From an uncultured Desulfatitalea sp. (lineage in GTDB: Bacteria; Desulfobacterota; Desulfobacteria; Desulfobacterales; Desulfosarcinaceae): a DNA stretch of 64,000 nucleotides. Every line of letters starts with the position of its first letter. Positions within the stretch are counted from its first letter, which is position 1. The DNA lies in assembly GCA_937868765.1 (NCBI GenBank), contig CALMNL010000008.1:62001-126000 (forward strand). Direction: 5' to 3'. Under the pieces are notes generated by a model, which was given only the letters and a program-made list of their open reading frames with translations, was not told the origin of the DNA and ran no database searches. Both the position numbers and the translations under genes were made by a program. Shown piece after piece: positions 1 through 8,606 of the stretch.

Positions 1-375
1 CCAGAAGTATAGCTTGTCGTTGAAGTAAAATACGCCCCGATTGAATTTCTCCAATGGATCGGCGACGGTATAAATATCTTCGTTGGATTGTGACGTCCAA
101 TCCGTATTGTCTTCCAAAAGCATCTCTTCTTCTCTGGAGAGAGCGGCCGACGGTTGCGCTTCGGCGTTTTTGTCCGCTGCCGGCGCTGCCCGATCAACGG
201 GCACCGGAGCGGCGGCGGGTGTCGGGGGAGAGCTATCCGTCGATGATGGGGCGGACAAGGCGGCGGGGTCGGGAGGAATTTCGGCGCCTGCCTTGGGCCG
301 GGAACCGGCGCAGCCAATGATTCCGTTCAGGATGATAAGCATGGCTGCCAGTGGCGGTAGTATTCTGTGGCTCAT
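1..375 (-). CDS. mlaA: MlaA/VacJ outer-membrane lipoprotein, N-terminal part (cut by window edge)
   Basis: The first 125 codons of a gene that continues beyond position 1. The product begins with a hydrophobic signal sequence ending in a lipobox-like stretch (GIIGCAGS), so Cys21 is probably lipidated. A Pro/Ala-rich linker follows, then the family hallmark ADPLEKFNRGVFYFNDKL near residues 103-120. MlaA sits in the outer membrane and removes misplaced phospholipids from the outer leaflet, passing them to periplasmic MlaC. The gene starts 36 bp after the mlaC stop on the same strand, so the two form an operon. The start is the ATG at 373-375; its ribosome binding site is weak. The linker is long for the family. 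The family call is secure, but the rest of the protein cannot be checked here. Confidence 0.88.
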   Translation of the reverse strand, partial: MSHRILPPLAAMLIILNGIIGCAGSRPKAGAEIPPDPAALSAPSSTDSSPPTPAAAPVPVDRAAPAADKNAEAQPSAALSREEEMLLEDNTDWTSQSNEDIYTVADPLEKFNRGVFYFNDKLYFW

Positions 376-411
376 GTTCAGGACCGTAGATTTTTTCCGG
401 GGCGTCGTCGT

Positions 412-1038
412 TCACTGTCCCAGTTGAGATCCCTGTTCTTTCAGTTTTACTTCCAGGCGTGCGATCAACTGCGCCGGTGTTTCCTTCTGCAGGATGGATT
501 GGAACTGGACCCGATAGTTCTGGACGATGCTCACGCCGTTTTCCACCAGGATGTCGTATATTTTCCAGCCGTCCTGGGTCTGCCGCATGCGGTAATCGAG
601 GGGGAGCGCGGTGTTCTCACGCTTTAACTGGGTGCGCACCAGTGCCTGGGGTTCCTTGACGATTTCCTGAAGGTATTCCACCTGCTCGTTGTGGTATTCG
701 CCCTGCATTTTATCGATATAGGTGTTGCCCAGAAATTGCGCGAAAACATCCGTGAAGCGGCTTTTTTCAGCGTCCGTGAAGCTGTTCCACTTAGGGCCGA
801 CCGTTCGGCGGCTGATTTCCGTGAAATCGAACATGGATTTGGAGATTTCCCAGATCTTATCCCGTTGGACTTCCTTTTTGGCCGGGGCATGGTATTGGGG
901 GTCGTTCAATACCGCAATAATCTGATCGATGCGCTCCTTGACCGTCTGCATGGGCGTGGGGGCGCCGGCGCTGGCAGCAGCCTGTCCGATCGCGAAAAAA
1001 ACCGCAAACAGAGCGGTTATCCAGCGTTTGTGGGTCAT
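412..1038 (-). CDS. mlaC: MlaC/Ttg2D phospholipid-binding periplasmic protein
   Basis: 208 residues. Periplasmic shuttle that carries phospholipid between outer-membrane MlaA and the inner-membrane MlaFEDB ABC complex. It has a Sec signal peptide (MTHKRW, a hydrophobic core, then an AAASA cleavage region). The body is a typical MlaC fold, with FDFTEISRRTVGPKWNSFT near residues 70-90 and FAQFLGNTYIDKM shortly after. The frame stays open further upstream, but the ATG at 1036-1038 is chosen because it opens the signal peptide and has an AGGAGAG ribosome binding site at good spacing. A strong promoter lies about 145 bp upstream. The mlaFED permease genes are not next to it here. Confident family call. 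Confidence 0.93.
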   Translation of the reverse strand: MTHKRWITALFAVFFAIGQAAASAGAPTPMQTVKERIDQIIAVLNDPQYHAPAKKEVQRDKIWEISKSMFDFTEISRRTVGPKWNSFTDAEKSRFTDVFAQFLGNTYIDKMQGEYHNEQVEYLQEIVKEPQALVRTQLKRENTALPLDYRMRQTQDGWKIYDILVENGVSIVQNYRVQFQSILQKETPAQLIARLEVKLKEQGSQLGQ

Positions 1039-1181
1039 ACAAGCTCTCCTTTCACGATCCAGGTACAACGGCTTTTCCCAAGGAAAGGATCTGAGCACCG
1101 CTTCCGTTTTAGCGTGGATCGTATAACATATCAAACTATCGGATATCATCCACAAAACTTTAGCCTCACGAGCACTGGCGC

Positions 1182-1210
1182 AATATAGAGAAGCGGCCGG
1201 GGGGTGTCAA
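1182..1210 (-). promoter_or_regulatory. sigma70 promoter for mlaC-mlaA
   Basis: On the minus strand TTGACA (1205-1210) is followed after 17 bp by TATATT (1182-1187), a near-consensus sigma70 promoter. Transcription would begin near 1175, giving mlaC a leader of about 135 nt. I see no recognisable riboswitch in that leader. Confidence 0.72.
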
Positions 1211-1370
1211 GCACCAAGGGTATTCCCAATGTGTGGCAATAGATTTCACAACTTAGGGGGCCACACTACACAACGACTCTCCTGCCTGGCGATCTGGCGC
1301 GAGGCAAAATTGGTGAAAAATTCCTTTATATTGGGTCGTTACCCCCGAACCGATGCGCCAGGCCCCGATT

Positions 1371-1386
1371 TGGCACCGCCATTGCT
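1371..1386 (+). promoter_or_regulatory. sigma54 (RpoN) promoter upstream of the c-di-GMP riboswitch
   Basis: TGGCAC (1371-1376), five bases, then TTGCT (1382-1386). This matches the -24/-12 consensus, with the key GG and GC exactly 10 bases apart. Transcription would start near 1396-1398, just before the riboswitch aptamer. Sigma54 promoters need an activator of the NtrC type; no such activator is encoded nearby and I could not identify its enhancer site. Confidence 0.7.
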
Positions 1387-1400
1387 ATAACTGGAGTCGG

Positions 1401-1486
1401 CACTATGCCAGAAAACGCCAAACTTCGGGTAACCGAAGGACGGAAAGCTTCGGGTCCACAGATGTGGATAGCCGGGTTGCCTGGAT
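1401..1486 (+). ncRNA. Class I c-di-GMP riboswitch (GEMM) aptamer
   Basis: The GEMM core is visible in order. There is a CGCCAAAC junction (1416-1423) and a P2 hairpin CTTCGG-GTAA-CCGAAG with a GNRA tetraloop (1423-1438). Next comes the conserved GGACGGAAAGC, then a GGGTCCACAGATGTGGA arm, and finally the diagnostic ATAGCCGGGTTGCC (1469-1482). A short closing stem can form between CCAG (1408-1411) and CTGG (1481-1484). Class I GEMM aptamers bind c-di-GMP, and a subset (GEMM-Ib) binds cGAMP; I cannot settle ligand choice by eye. The element lies between a sigma54 promoter and a terminator, and the gene downstream makes c-di-GMP, which argues for a feedback switch. Confidence 0.8.
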
Positions 1487-1500
1487 GATGAGACCATAAA

Positions 1501-1535
1501 AACCGGGTTGCCTGGCGGGCAATCCGGTTTTTTTA
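1501..1535 (+). terminator. Riboswitch expression platform: intrinsic terminator
   Basis: A 12-bp stem (AACCGGGTTGCC with GGCAATCCGGTT, one G-U pair, loop TGGCG) followed by a T tract (1529-1534). The 5' arm repeats 13 bases of the aptamer's 3' edge (CCGGGTTGCCTGG at 1472-1484 and 1503-1515). The 3' arm could therefore pair with either copy, which offers a simple way for ligand binding to change termination. Confidence 0.8.
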
Positions 1536-1609
1536 TGGCAGCCGGCGGCCGGCTTGGGGTGAAGTCCGCCGCGAGGGGCAAGGGGCAGAGGGGTTGTTCG
1601 AATGGGGGT

Positions 1610-1644
1610 CCCCCGCCTTTGGCAGGCAAGGCCAAGGGCGGGGG
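1610..1644 (+). other. GC-rich hairpin in the diguanylate cyclase leader
   Basis: CCCCCGCCTTTGG (1610-1622) can pair with CCAAGGGCGGGGG (1632-1644), 13 bp with one G-U, loop of 9. It has no T tract, so it is not a standard terminator. It lies 38 bp before the chosen start codon of the cyclase and could affect translation or RNA stability. Confidence 0.4.
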
Positions 1645-1681
1645 GCGACCCCGGCAAGGGTTCCAACGGAAGAGGATGGCG

Positions 1682-3499
1682 ATGAACAGGGCTTGTAAGG
1701 AAAACGGGTTATCGTTGAAAGCGCCGTTGTCCTTGTTATCGATGACAGACTTGATTCCCCTGGCCGATCCGCAGCAATGCCGTTCGGCTTTGGCCGAAGT
1801 GAACACCATCGAAGGACGGGAGCGGTTGTTGACTTGGGTTGTTCAGTTGATCCAGGGGCTTCGCTCGATGGATCTTCCCCGAGTGCTGTCGGCCGGGGAT
1901 CTGATTCGGCTCAACGACCTGGAAAAGGAGATGGAGGGCCACCAGTTGCGGCTGGAAGCGGCCCGAAACGACCGGATTTCAGATTTGATCAGGGATAATA
2001 AGCGGTTGCAATTGGAGGTGCTCGAGCGTGATCTGGTGGAAGAACAGGTGTCGCGCAAATCCAAATTGCTGGAAGCCATCAACCAGGTGCTCAACCAGAT
2101 GGTGGCCGACCGCGGGGAGCACTATCTGGCAACCACCTGTCTGGGGGCTGCGTGTGAATTGACCGGTAGCCCCTCTGGTTTCATCGTTGAAAACCAGGAA
2201 GGCATCTGGCGTCTCCTGGCCGTCGCATCCGATATCAGTGAATCGGCCGGCGCCAAAACCGACGGGTCTTCCGTTTTTCCCATGAACAATTTCTGGCGGG
2301 AGGTGACGCAGACCGGGGAGACCCGGGCATTTGCCGCTCCGGGGGCTCACCCGCTCTGGCAGCCGTTGCCCGACGGTTATCCCGAGATTCGGACCCTGCT
2401 GGCCGTGTCCTTGCCCGGCAAGGCGGGCGTATCGGGGTTCATTGCCCTGGCCAATAACCCCCGGGGCTATGCGTTCATCGATCAAGCCGATGTGGAAACC
2501 CTGGCGCTCTCATTCGTGGAGGCGCTGCAGCGCAAGCGCGCCGAACAAGCCAAACAGATCAGCGAGCGGCGGCTGAATCTGGCGCTGGATTCCGCCGAGG
2601 AGGGATTGTGGGACTATATGGTTCAAGACGAAGAGATCTTTTTCAGTCCCCGCTGGTTCACCCTGCTGGGCTTCCAGGCAGGTGAATTCCCCTATAGTTT
2701 TGAAACCTGGGTCGCGTTGACCCATCCGGACGATGTGGCGCTGCTGAAGAACACCATCCATACGGCGACTCGCGGCGACGAAGAGGCTTTCAAGATTGAA
2801 ATCCGGATGCTGTCCCAGGAAGGCCAGTGGCGCTGGATTCAAGTGCGGGGGCGCGCAGTGGAACGCAACGTCCGGGGAGAGGCCCTGCGGCTGGTGGGGA
2901 CGTTGATCGATTTCAGCCCTTACAAGCATGTGGAGACGGCGCTCCAAAAGGCCAACGAGGAGCTGCAGCGCCTGGCGGCCCTGGACGATCTGACCCAGAT
3001 CGCCAACCGCCGGCGGTTCGATGAACGCTTGAACGACGAGTGGTGTCGGGCCCGGCGCGACGGTCTGCCCCTGGGAATCATCATCGCCGACATCGATTAT
3101 TTCAAGGCCTACAACGATACCTATGGTCATGTACGCGGCGACGAAATTCTGTATGCCGTGGCCCAGTCCATCAGCGCCACCCTGAAACGGCCCATGGACA
3201 TGGTGGCCCGTTACGGCGGCGAGGAATTCGCCATCCTGCTGCCGAATACCGATCTGCCAGGCGCGGCCCAGGTGGCCCAAGAGATCCACAAGGCCATAGA
3301 GGCCCTGCAGGTCAAGCACCGCGCCTCCCCGGTGGACGGCCATGTCACCTTGAGTATGGGCGTGGCCGCGCGGGTTCCCCGGGGCGAGAGAAGTCCCATA
3401 GCCATGGTGGAAAGCGCCGACCAGGCACTCTACAAGGCCAAGGCCCAGGGACGCAACCGGATCGTCATGGCGGGGATGGAAGAAAACATCTGCTGTTAG
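1682..3499 (+). CDS. Diguanylate cyclase with GAF and PAS sensor domains
   Basis: 605 residues from the chosen start. It makes c-di-GMP from two GTP. Order: a short helical region, a GAF-like domain (about 115-275), a PAS/PAC domain (about 300-415), then a GGDEF domain (about 430-600). The active-site motif is RYGGEEF and the inhibitory I-site RPMD lies five residues before it, so product inhibition is expected. No membrane segment is seen. Signature GGDEF pieces IADIDYFKAYNDTYGH and SADQALYKAKAQGRNR are intact. The frame is open from 1508, but that region is the terminator and leader; ATG at 1682 follows GGAAGAGG at good spacing, and ATG 1742 is an alternative. It is preceded by a c-di-GMP riboswitch. 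Its stop codon overlaps that of the convergent LysE gene. Confidence 0.93.
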   Translation: MNRACKENGLSLKAPLSLLSMTDLIPLADPQQCRSALAEVNTIEGRERLLTWVVQLIQGLRSMDLPRVLSAGDLIRLNDLEKEMEGHQLRLEAARNDRISDLIRDNKRLQLEVLERDLVEEQVSRKSKLLEAINQVLNQMVADRGEHYLATTCLGAACELTGSPSGFIVENQEGIWRLLAVASDISESAGAKTDGSSVFPMNNFWREVTQTGETRAFAAPGAHPLWQPLPDGYPEIRTLLAVSLPGKAGVSGFIALANNPRGYAFIDQADVETLALSFVEALQRKRAEQAKQISERRLNLALDSAEEGLWDYMVQDEEIFFSPRWFTLLGFQAGEFPYSFETWVALTHPDDVALLKNTIHTATRGDEEAFKIEIRMLSQEGQWRWIQVRGRAVERNVRGEALRLVGTLIDFSPYKHVETALQKANEELQRLAALDDLTQIANRRRFDERLNDEWCRARRDGLPLGIIIADIDYFKAYNDTYGHVRGDEILYAVAQSISATLKRPMDMVARYGGEEFAILLPNTDLPGAAQVAQEIHKAIEALQVKHRASPVDGHVTLSMGVAARVPRGERSPIAMVESADQALYKAKAQGRNRIVMAGMEENICC

Positions 3500-4125
3500 T
3501 TCTTGCCGGACCATGCCAGGCTCAGGCCCAACAGGATCAGCACACCGCCGGCGATTCTGCCCATGCGCACCTCGGCCCGGGCGCTTCGACGCAGCCAACC
3601 GCCGATCCATCCGGAACACAAGCCCACCGTTGCGAAACAGATCAGAACCAGGCCCACGAACAGGGTCCCGAGCAGGGCCATCTGCAATTGCGGGTGGCCC
3701 TGGGCGGGATGGATGAATTGGGGAAAAAAGGCCAGAAAAAAGATGGCCACCTTGGGGTTGAGAATATTGGCCAGGATGCTTTGACGGAAAACGGCCCAGC
3801 CGCTCAGGGGGACCGCTTCCCCTGCTGTCACGGTGGCCGAAGCGTGTCGAATCATCTGAACGCCCAGATAGATCAGGTAGAGGGCGCCGGCCCATTTCAC
3901 CATCCGAAACGCAGTGGCCGAGGCCATCAACAGGGCCGACAGGCCCAGCACGGCAAACAGGGTGTGGACGAAGTTGCCCAGGCTGAAGCCGGCCGCGGCT
4001 GCCAGCGCGGCTTTGCGGCCCTGGGCCATGCCGCGGGTCATGACGTATATGATGTCCGGGCCGGGGGTGAAGATCAACGCGATGGAGGCGATGGTAAAGA
4101 GCCCGATCTGGCTGAAAGAAAGCAT
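3496..4125 (-). CDS. LysE/RhtB-family amino-acid exporter
   Basis: 209 residues with about six membrane helices. The family signature lies near the N-terminus (IFTPGPDIIYVMTRGMAQGRK), and LNPKVAIFFLAFFPQF is typical of RhtB/LeuE-type exporters that pump out amino acids or homoserine lactones. The substrate cannot be told from sequence. ATG at 4123-4125 is chosen; a GTG 15 bp further upstream is possible. It converges with the diguanylate cyclase (the stop codons overlap) and has no operon partner. Confidence 0.88.
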   Translation of the reverse strand: MLSFSQIGLFTIASIALIFTPGPDIIYVMTRGMAQGRKAALAAAAGFSLGNFVHTLFAVLGLSALLMASATAFRMVKWAGALYLIYLGVQMIRHASATVTAGEAVPLSGWAVFRQSILANILNPKVAIFFLAFFPQFIHPAQGHPQLQMALLGTLFVGLVLICFATVGLCSGWIGGWLRRSARAEVRMGRIAGGVLILLGLSLAWSGKN

Positions 4126-4285
4126 GGCTGGAACTTCCACAGGCGAAATGGTGCTGAACGATGGGGCGTTGCTTATCAGATTCCGCCCCCGGTGAAAATC
4201 CCTTTCACGCGCTCGCTCCCATTACAGTAGAAACACCTCATGTATCGATACGAAACCCAAAACCCGAATCGATAGCGAAGCCCAC

Positions 4286-5029
<744 letters not shown>

Positions 5030-5030
5030 C

Positions 5031-5798
5031 TTAGATCTCTCCTTTGCCCAGGTAGCATTCGATCACGGCAGGATGTTGGACCACCTCTTCGGGCGAACAT
5101 TGGGCCACGACCGTGCCGTAGTTGAGGACGATGACACGGTCTACGATTTTCATCAGGGCCTGCAGCTTGTGTTCGATGATGATCATGGCCGGCCCCTCGC
5201 TGTGCAGGCGGCCGAAGCGTCCGCCCTTGTGCAAGCGCTTGACCGACTTGGCCATGAGATCGGTTTCGGCCGGGCTCAGGCCGCCGAAGGGTTCGTCCAG
5301 CAGCAGCAGTTCGGGTTCGGTGGCGATGGCCCGGGCCACTTCCAGCCGCTTGAGGTCGCCCTGGGAGAGGGTCGAGGCTTTCTCCAGGGCCATGTCCGAG
5401 ATGCCGGCGAACTCCAGGGCATCCATGGCCTTGGCTTCGATGCGCTTGACCCATTCGCCGGTCTTCATGGAACGGGGCGAGAGGCACGAGACCATGACAT
5501 TGGCGATGATCGGCAGCCGCCGGAACGGGCGCATGTTCTGGAAAGTGCCGGCGATGCCCAGGTTGACGATGTCCCACACCTTCATGCGGGTGATGTCCTG
5601 GCCCTTGAAGCGGACCGCGCCGCTGTCCGGTTTCAGGATGCCGGTGATCAGGCGCAGCAGGGTCGTCTTGCCGGCGCCGTTGGGGCCGATCAGCCCCACG
5701 ATCTCGTCGCGGGCGATATTGAAGCTGACGTCGTTGGTGGCCTTCAAGCCGCCGAACGCTTTGTTAAGGTGGGAGACTTCCAGAAAAGGTGCGGCCAT
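5031..5798 (-). CDS. livG: LivG-type ABC transporter ATPase
   Basis: 255 residues, partner ATPase to LivF. Walker A GPNGAGKTT, a LivG-typical GIAGTFQNMRPF segment, signature LSQGDLKRLE and Walker B LLLDEPFGGLSP. The signature is LSQGD rather than the usual LSYGQ, and a short extra loop (GGRFGRLHSEGP) precedes the conserved IIIEHKL. Start ATG at 5796-5798, one base after the CoA-ligase stop. The open frame extends upstream inside the ligase gene, but the N-terminus MAAPFLEVSHLNKAFGG is typical. Confidence 0.92.
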   Translation of the reverse strand: MAAPFLEVSHLNKAFGGLKATNDVSFNIARDEIVGLIGPNGAGKTTLLRLITGILKPDSGAVRFKGQDITRMKVWDIVNLGIAGTFQNMRPFRRLPIIANVMVSCLSPRSMKTGEWVKRIEAKAMDALEFAGISDMALEKASTLSQGDLKRLEVARAIATEPELLLLDEPFGGLSPAETDLMAKSVKRLHKGGRFGRLHSEGPAMIIIEHKLQALMKIVDRVIVLNYGTVVAQCSPEEVVQHPAVIECYLGKGEI

Positions 5799-5799
5799 A

Positions 5800-7509
5800 T
5801 CAGATCTCCTCCGCCTCTTCGCGCAATTCCCGCCGCGAGACCTTGCCCACATCGGTCTTGGGCAGTTCGCCCCGGAACTCCACGATGCCGGGCACCTTGT
5901 AGTGGGCCATGTTCTGCTTGCAGAACTCGATGATCTCCTCTTCGGAAACCTTGCCCCGGGCTTCGCTCTGCAGCACCACGTAGGCCTTGATGATCTGGCC
6001 CACCTTGGGGTCGGGCACGCCCACCACGCCTGCGGCCTTGACCTGGGGATGCATGTAGAGCACCTCCTCCACATGGCGCGCGAAGACCGAGTAGCCTTTG
6101 TGTTTGATCAGGTCGCGCTTGCGGTCGAAGAAGTGGAAGTAACCCTCCTCGTCCATGCGCACCAGGTCGCCGGTGCGCATCCAGCGCTTGCCGTCGATCT
6201 CGATAAAAGTCTCCTTGTTGGCATCCGGGCGCTTCCAGTAGCCGAGCATGACATTAGGACCGCTCAGGATCAGCTCGCCCTCCTGGTTCACCGGTTTGAA
6301 GCTCAGGTCGTCCATGTCGATCACCGCGGCATCCATCCCGCTGATGGGCACGCCGAACGACCCCTTCTTGGGCCGATTGTAAGGGTTGCCGTGGCTGATG
6401 GAGGTGCATTCGGTCATGCCGAAGCCTTCCAGGATGGGGATGCCGGTGCGCCGTTCCCAGCCGTCGGCGGTTGAGTCGTGCAGGGTGTCGGCGCCCGATA
6501 CCACGATTTTCAACTTCTTCCAGTTGACCCGTGAGGTCTTCTCGTGCTCCTTCAGATATTCATACAGCGTGGGTACGCCGTAGAAGGCCGAAGCCTGGTA
6601 GCGGTCCACGGCATCCAGAATCTCTTCGATGTCCGGGGTGGTGAACAGCACCAGGGTGTGACCCTGGGTGAGGCCGGAGAGCATCAGCACCGCCTGGCCG
6701 TAGATGTGAAACAGCGGCAGAAAGGCGATCACCGTTTCGTTGCCCTCCTGGACAAAGGGCCACCAGGCTTTGCCCATGGCATAAATGGCCGCCATGTTAT
6801 GGTGGGTCAGCATGGCAGCCTTGGGAAGGCCGGTGGTGCCACCGGTGTAAGGCAGGGCGGCAATGTCTTTTTTGGGATCGAACTGGATTGCGGGCGGTCT
6901 GCCCTTGTTGCCGGAGATGAGTTCCTTGAACACATGGAGCCCCAGGCGCTTGATTTCTTCGGCGGTGGGCGGCTTGAGGCCCTGATAGGCCTTGCTGAGC
7001 ATTTTTTTGGCAAAGGCGCGTTTGAGTAGTGGCAGAAAATCCCCCAGGTTGGAAATGATGATATGGTCTAGTTTTGTGCCGGCGCGTTCGACATTGGCGT
7101 AGAGCATGTCTTCGCAGATGATGGCGCGTGCCTCGCTGTCTTCGAGCTGGTGCCGGACCTCCTTGCTGGTGTAGACCGGGCTGACCGGGGTCACCTTGGC
7201 GCCGGCCTTCAAGGCCCCGAAATAGCTGATGACGAACTGGGGCGAATTGAGCAGATAAATCGCCACGGTATCGCCCTTCTTGACACCCAGTTCGGCCAGG
7301 GCTGCGGCACAGCGGTCGACCATCTCGATCAGTTCGCCATACGAAATCTTCCGGCCGTAGAAGACCAGGGCGGTCTTTTTCTTGTATTTTTCGGCCGTGC
7401 GCGTCAACAGCTCGGGTACCGATGCCTCGGGGATCTCCACTTCGGCCTTCACGTCTTCAGGGTAAAACTTGAGCCAGGGTTTGCTGAGGTAGAGCTCTTT
7501 TGGTTCCAT
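5800..7509 (-). CDS. AMP-forming acyl-CoA ligase embedded in the liv operon
   Basis: 569 residues, ANL superfamily (long-chain or aromatic acyl-CoA synthetase type). It activates a carboxylic acid through an acyl-adenylate to the CoA thioester. The adenylate P-loop is YTGGTTGLPKAAMLTH, followed by GFGMTEC, the hinge region RTGDLVRMDEEGYFHFFDRK and the C-terminal catalytic lysine in DVGKVSRRELR. It sits between livM (54 bp downstream of its stop) and livG (1 bp away), all on the minus strand. That placement suggests the transporter brings in the acid this enzyme activates. The substrate is unknown: fatty, dicarboxylic, branched or aromatic acids all fit. Confidence 0.9.
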   Translation of the reverse strand: MEPKELYLSKPWLKFYPEDVKAEVEIPEASVPELLTRTAEKYKKKTALVFYGRKISYGELIEMVDRCAAALAELGVKKGDTVAIYLLNSPQFVISYFGALKAGAKVTPVSPVYTSKEVRHQLEDSEARAIICEDMLYANVERAGTKLDHIIISNLGDFLPLLKRAFAKKMLSKAYQGLKPPTAEEIKRLGLHVFKELISGNKGRPPAIQFDPKKDIAALPYTGGTTGLPKAAMLTHHNMAAIYAMGKAWWPFVQEGNETVIAFLPLFHIYGQAVLMLSGLTQGHTLVLFTTPDIEEILDAVDRYQASAFYGVPTLYEYLKEHEKTSRVNWKKLKIVVSGADTLHDSTADGWERRTGIPILEGFGMTECTSISHGNPYNRPKKGSFGVPISGMDAAVIDMDDLSFKPVNQEGELILSGPNVMLGYWKRPDANKETFIEIDGKRWMRTGDLVRMDEEGYFHFFDRKRDLIKHKGYSVFARHVEEVLYMHPQVKAAGVVGVPDPKVGQIIKAYVVLQSEARGKVSEEEIIEFCKQNMAHYKVPGIVEFRGELPKTDVGKVSRRELREEAEEI

Positions 7510-7563
7510 TAGGGTTTGTTCCTCCCGGTTCTATGCTTGAGCGCCAAGGGGTGGCGTGGGGGT

Positions 7564-8604
7564 TCAATGGATTTGCGCGGCGCAGACACGGCAGACCTTG
7601 CGCGTTGCGACATTGCGGATTTTGCAGCGCGGGCACTCGGTTTCCACCTTGTCCCGCAGCCAGGGAAGCAGCCCTCCCGGCATGTAGAGCAGGATGACCA
7701 GAACCACGACAGCGAACATCAGTTGTCGAATTTCAGGCAGCATGCGGAAAAGTTCCATCATCGGATATAGGATGAAAACGGCGCCCACCGGTCCCCAGAT
7801 GGTGACCATGCCGCCGAAGACACACCAGATGACCACCTGGAAGGACATGCCCACTTCCAAGACCGATGGGCCGGCGATGCGCATGAAGTGGGCGTAAAGC
7901 CCGCCGGCGATGCCGGCGAAAAAGCCGCTGAGAGAGAAGGCGATCAGCTTGTACATGGTGGTATTGATACCGGCCGCTTTGACGGCCAGTTCGTCTTCGC
8001 GGATGGCGTGGAAAATGATGCCCATTTTGGAATCGGTGATTTTCCACATGATGCTGACCAGGACTAGCATGACGATGACCACGATGTAGTAATTGGCGGT
8101 GCGCGACAGGGCTAGGCGACTCAACCCGGAGATGCCCAGTTCGCCGCCGGTCAGGCCAGGAAAAGCAAAGACCAGCCCCATCAGGATGATGGGAAACGCC
8201 AACGTGGTGAGCGCCAGATATGTGCCGCGCAGGCGCAGGCAGGGAATGCCGACAACCAGCCCCGCGGCCACGGCGGCCACCGCGCCCAGAGGGATGCTGG
8301 CCCAGGGCGGCATGCCGGTTTCGCGGCTGAGGATGGCAGCGCCGTAAGCCCCCACGCCGAAAAAGAGTGCGTGGCCGAAGTTCACCTGGCCGGTGAAGCC
8401 CGATAACAGGTCCCAACTGGCGGCGAAGATGGCGAAGATGCTCGAAAGAATCAGCACGCGCTGCAAATAGGGATCCTCCACCAGCACCGGCATGAGCAGC
8501 AGGCCCAGAAAAAACAGGAGCACCGCGACGCGGCTGGGAAGCACGAGAATTTCGTTTTTCAACAGCGTGAAAATCTTGCGAAGGTAGTAACGCAGCAGGT
8601 TCAT
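7564..8604 (-). CDS. livM: LivM-type ABC permease with C-terminal zinc-ribbon tail
   Basis: 346 residues. Inner-membrane permease of the HAAT importer with many transmembrane helices and the GYTGQVNFGHALFFGVGAY-like family motif (here GFTGQVNFGHALFFG). After the last helix it carries a soluble tail with ECPRC, ten residues, then CRVC: a Cys4 zinc-ribbon pattern I do not know from LivM proteins. The true start is ATG 8602-8604, 2 bp after the livH stop; the longer open frame upstream lies within livH. The tail is in frame with the permease and ends at a clean TGA. Confidence 0.92.
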   Translation of the reverse strand: MNLLRYYLRKIFTLLKNEILVLPSRVAVLLFFLGLLLMPVLVEDPYLQRVLILSSIFAIFAASWDLLSGFTGQVNFGHALFFGVGAYGAAILSRETGMPPWASIPLGAVAAVAAGLVVGIPCLRLRGTYLALTTLAFPIILMGLVFAFPGLTGGELGISGLSRLALSRTANYYIVVIVMLVLVSIMWKITDSKMGIIFHAIREDELAVKAAGINTTMYKLIAFSLSGFFAGIAGGLYAHFMRIAGPSVLEVGMSFQVVIWCVFGGMVTIWGPVGAVFILYPMMELFRMLPEIRQLMFAVVVLVILLYMPGGLLPWLRDKVETECPRCKIRNVATRKVCRVCAAQIH

Positions 8605-8606
8605 GA

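Noticed and set aside
233-415. Short minus-strand frame between mlaC and mlaA
   Set aside because: It overlaps mlaA in another frame; the mlaA frame has the signal peptide and family motif.
1508-1681. N-terminal extension of the diguanylate cyclase back to 1508
   Set aside because: The region contains the riboswitch terminator and a GC hairpin, and the extension has no domain character. ATG 1682 has a ribosome site.
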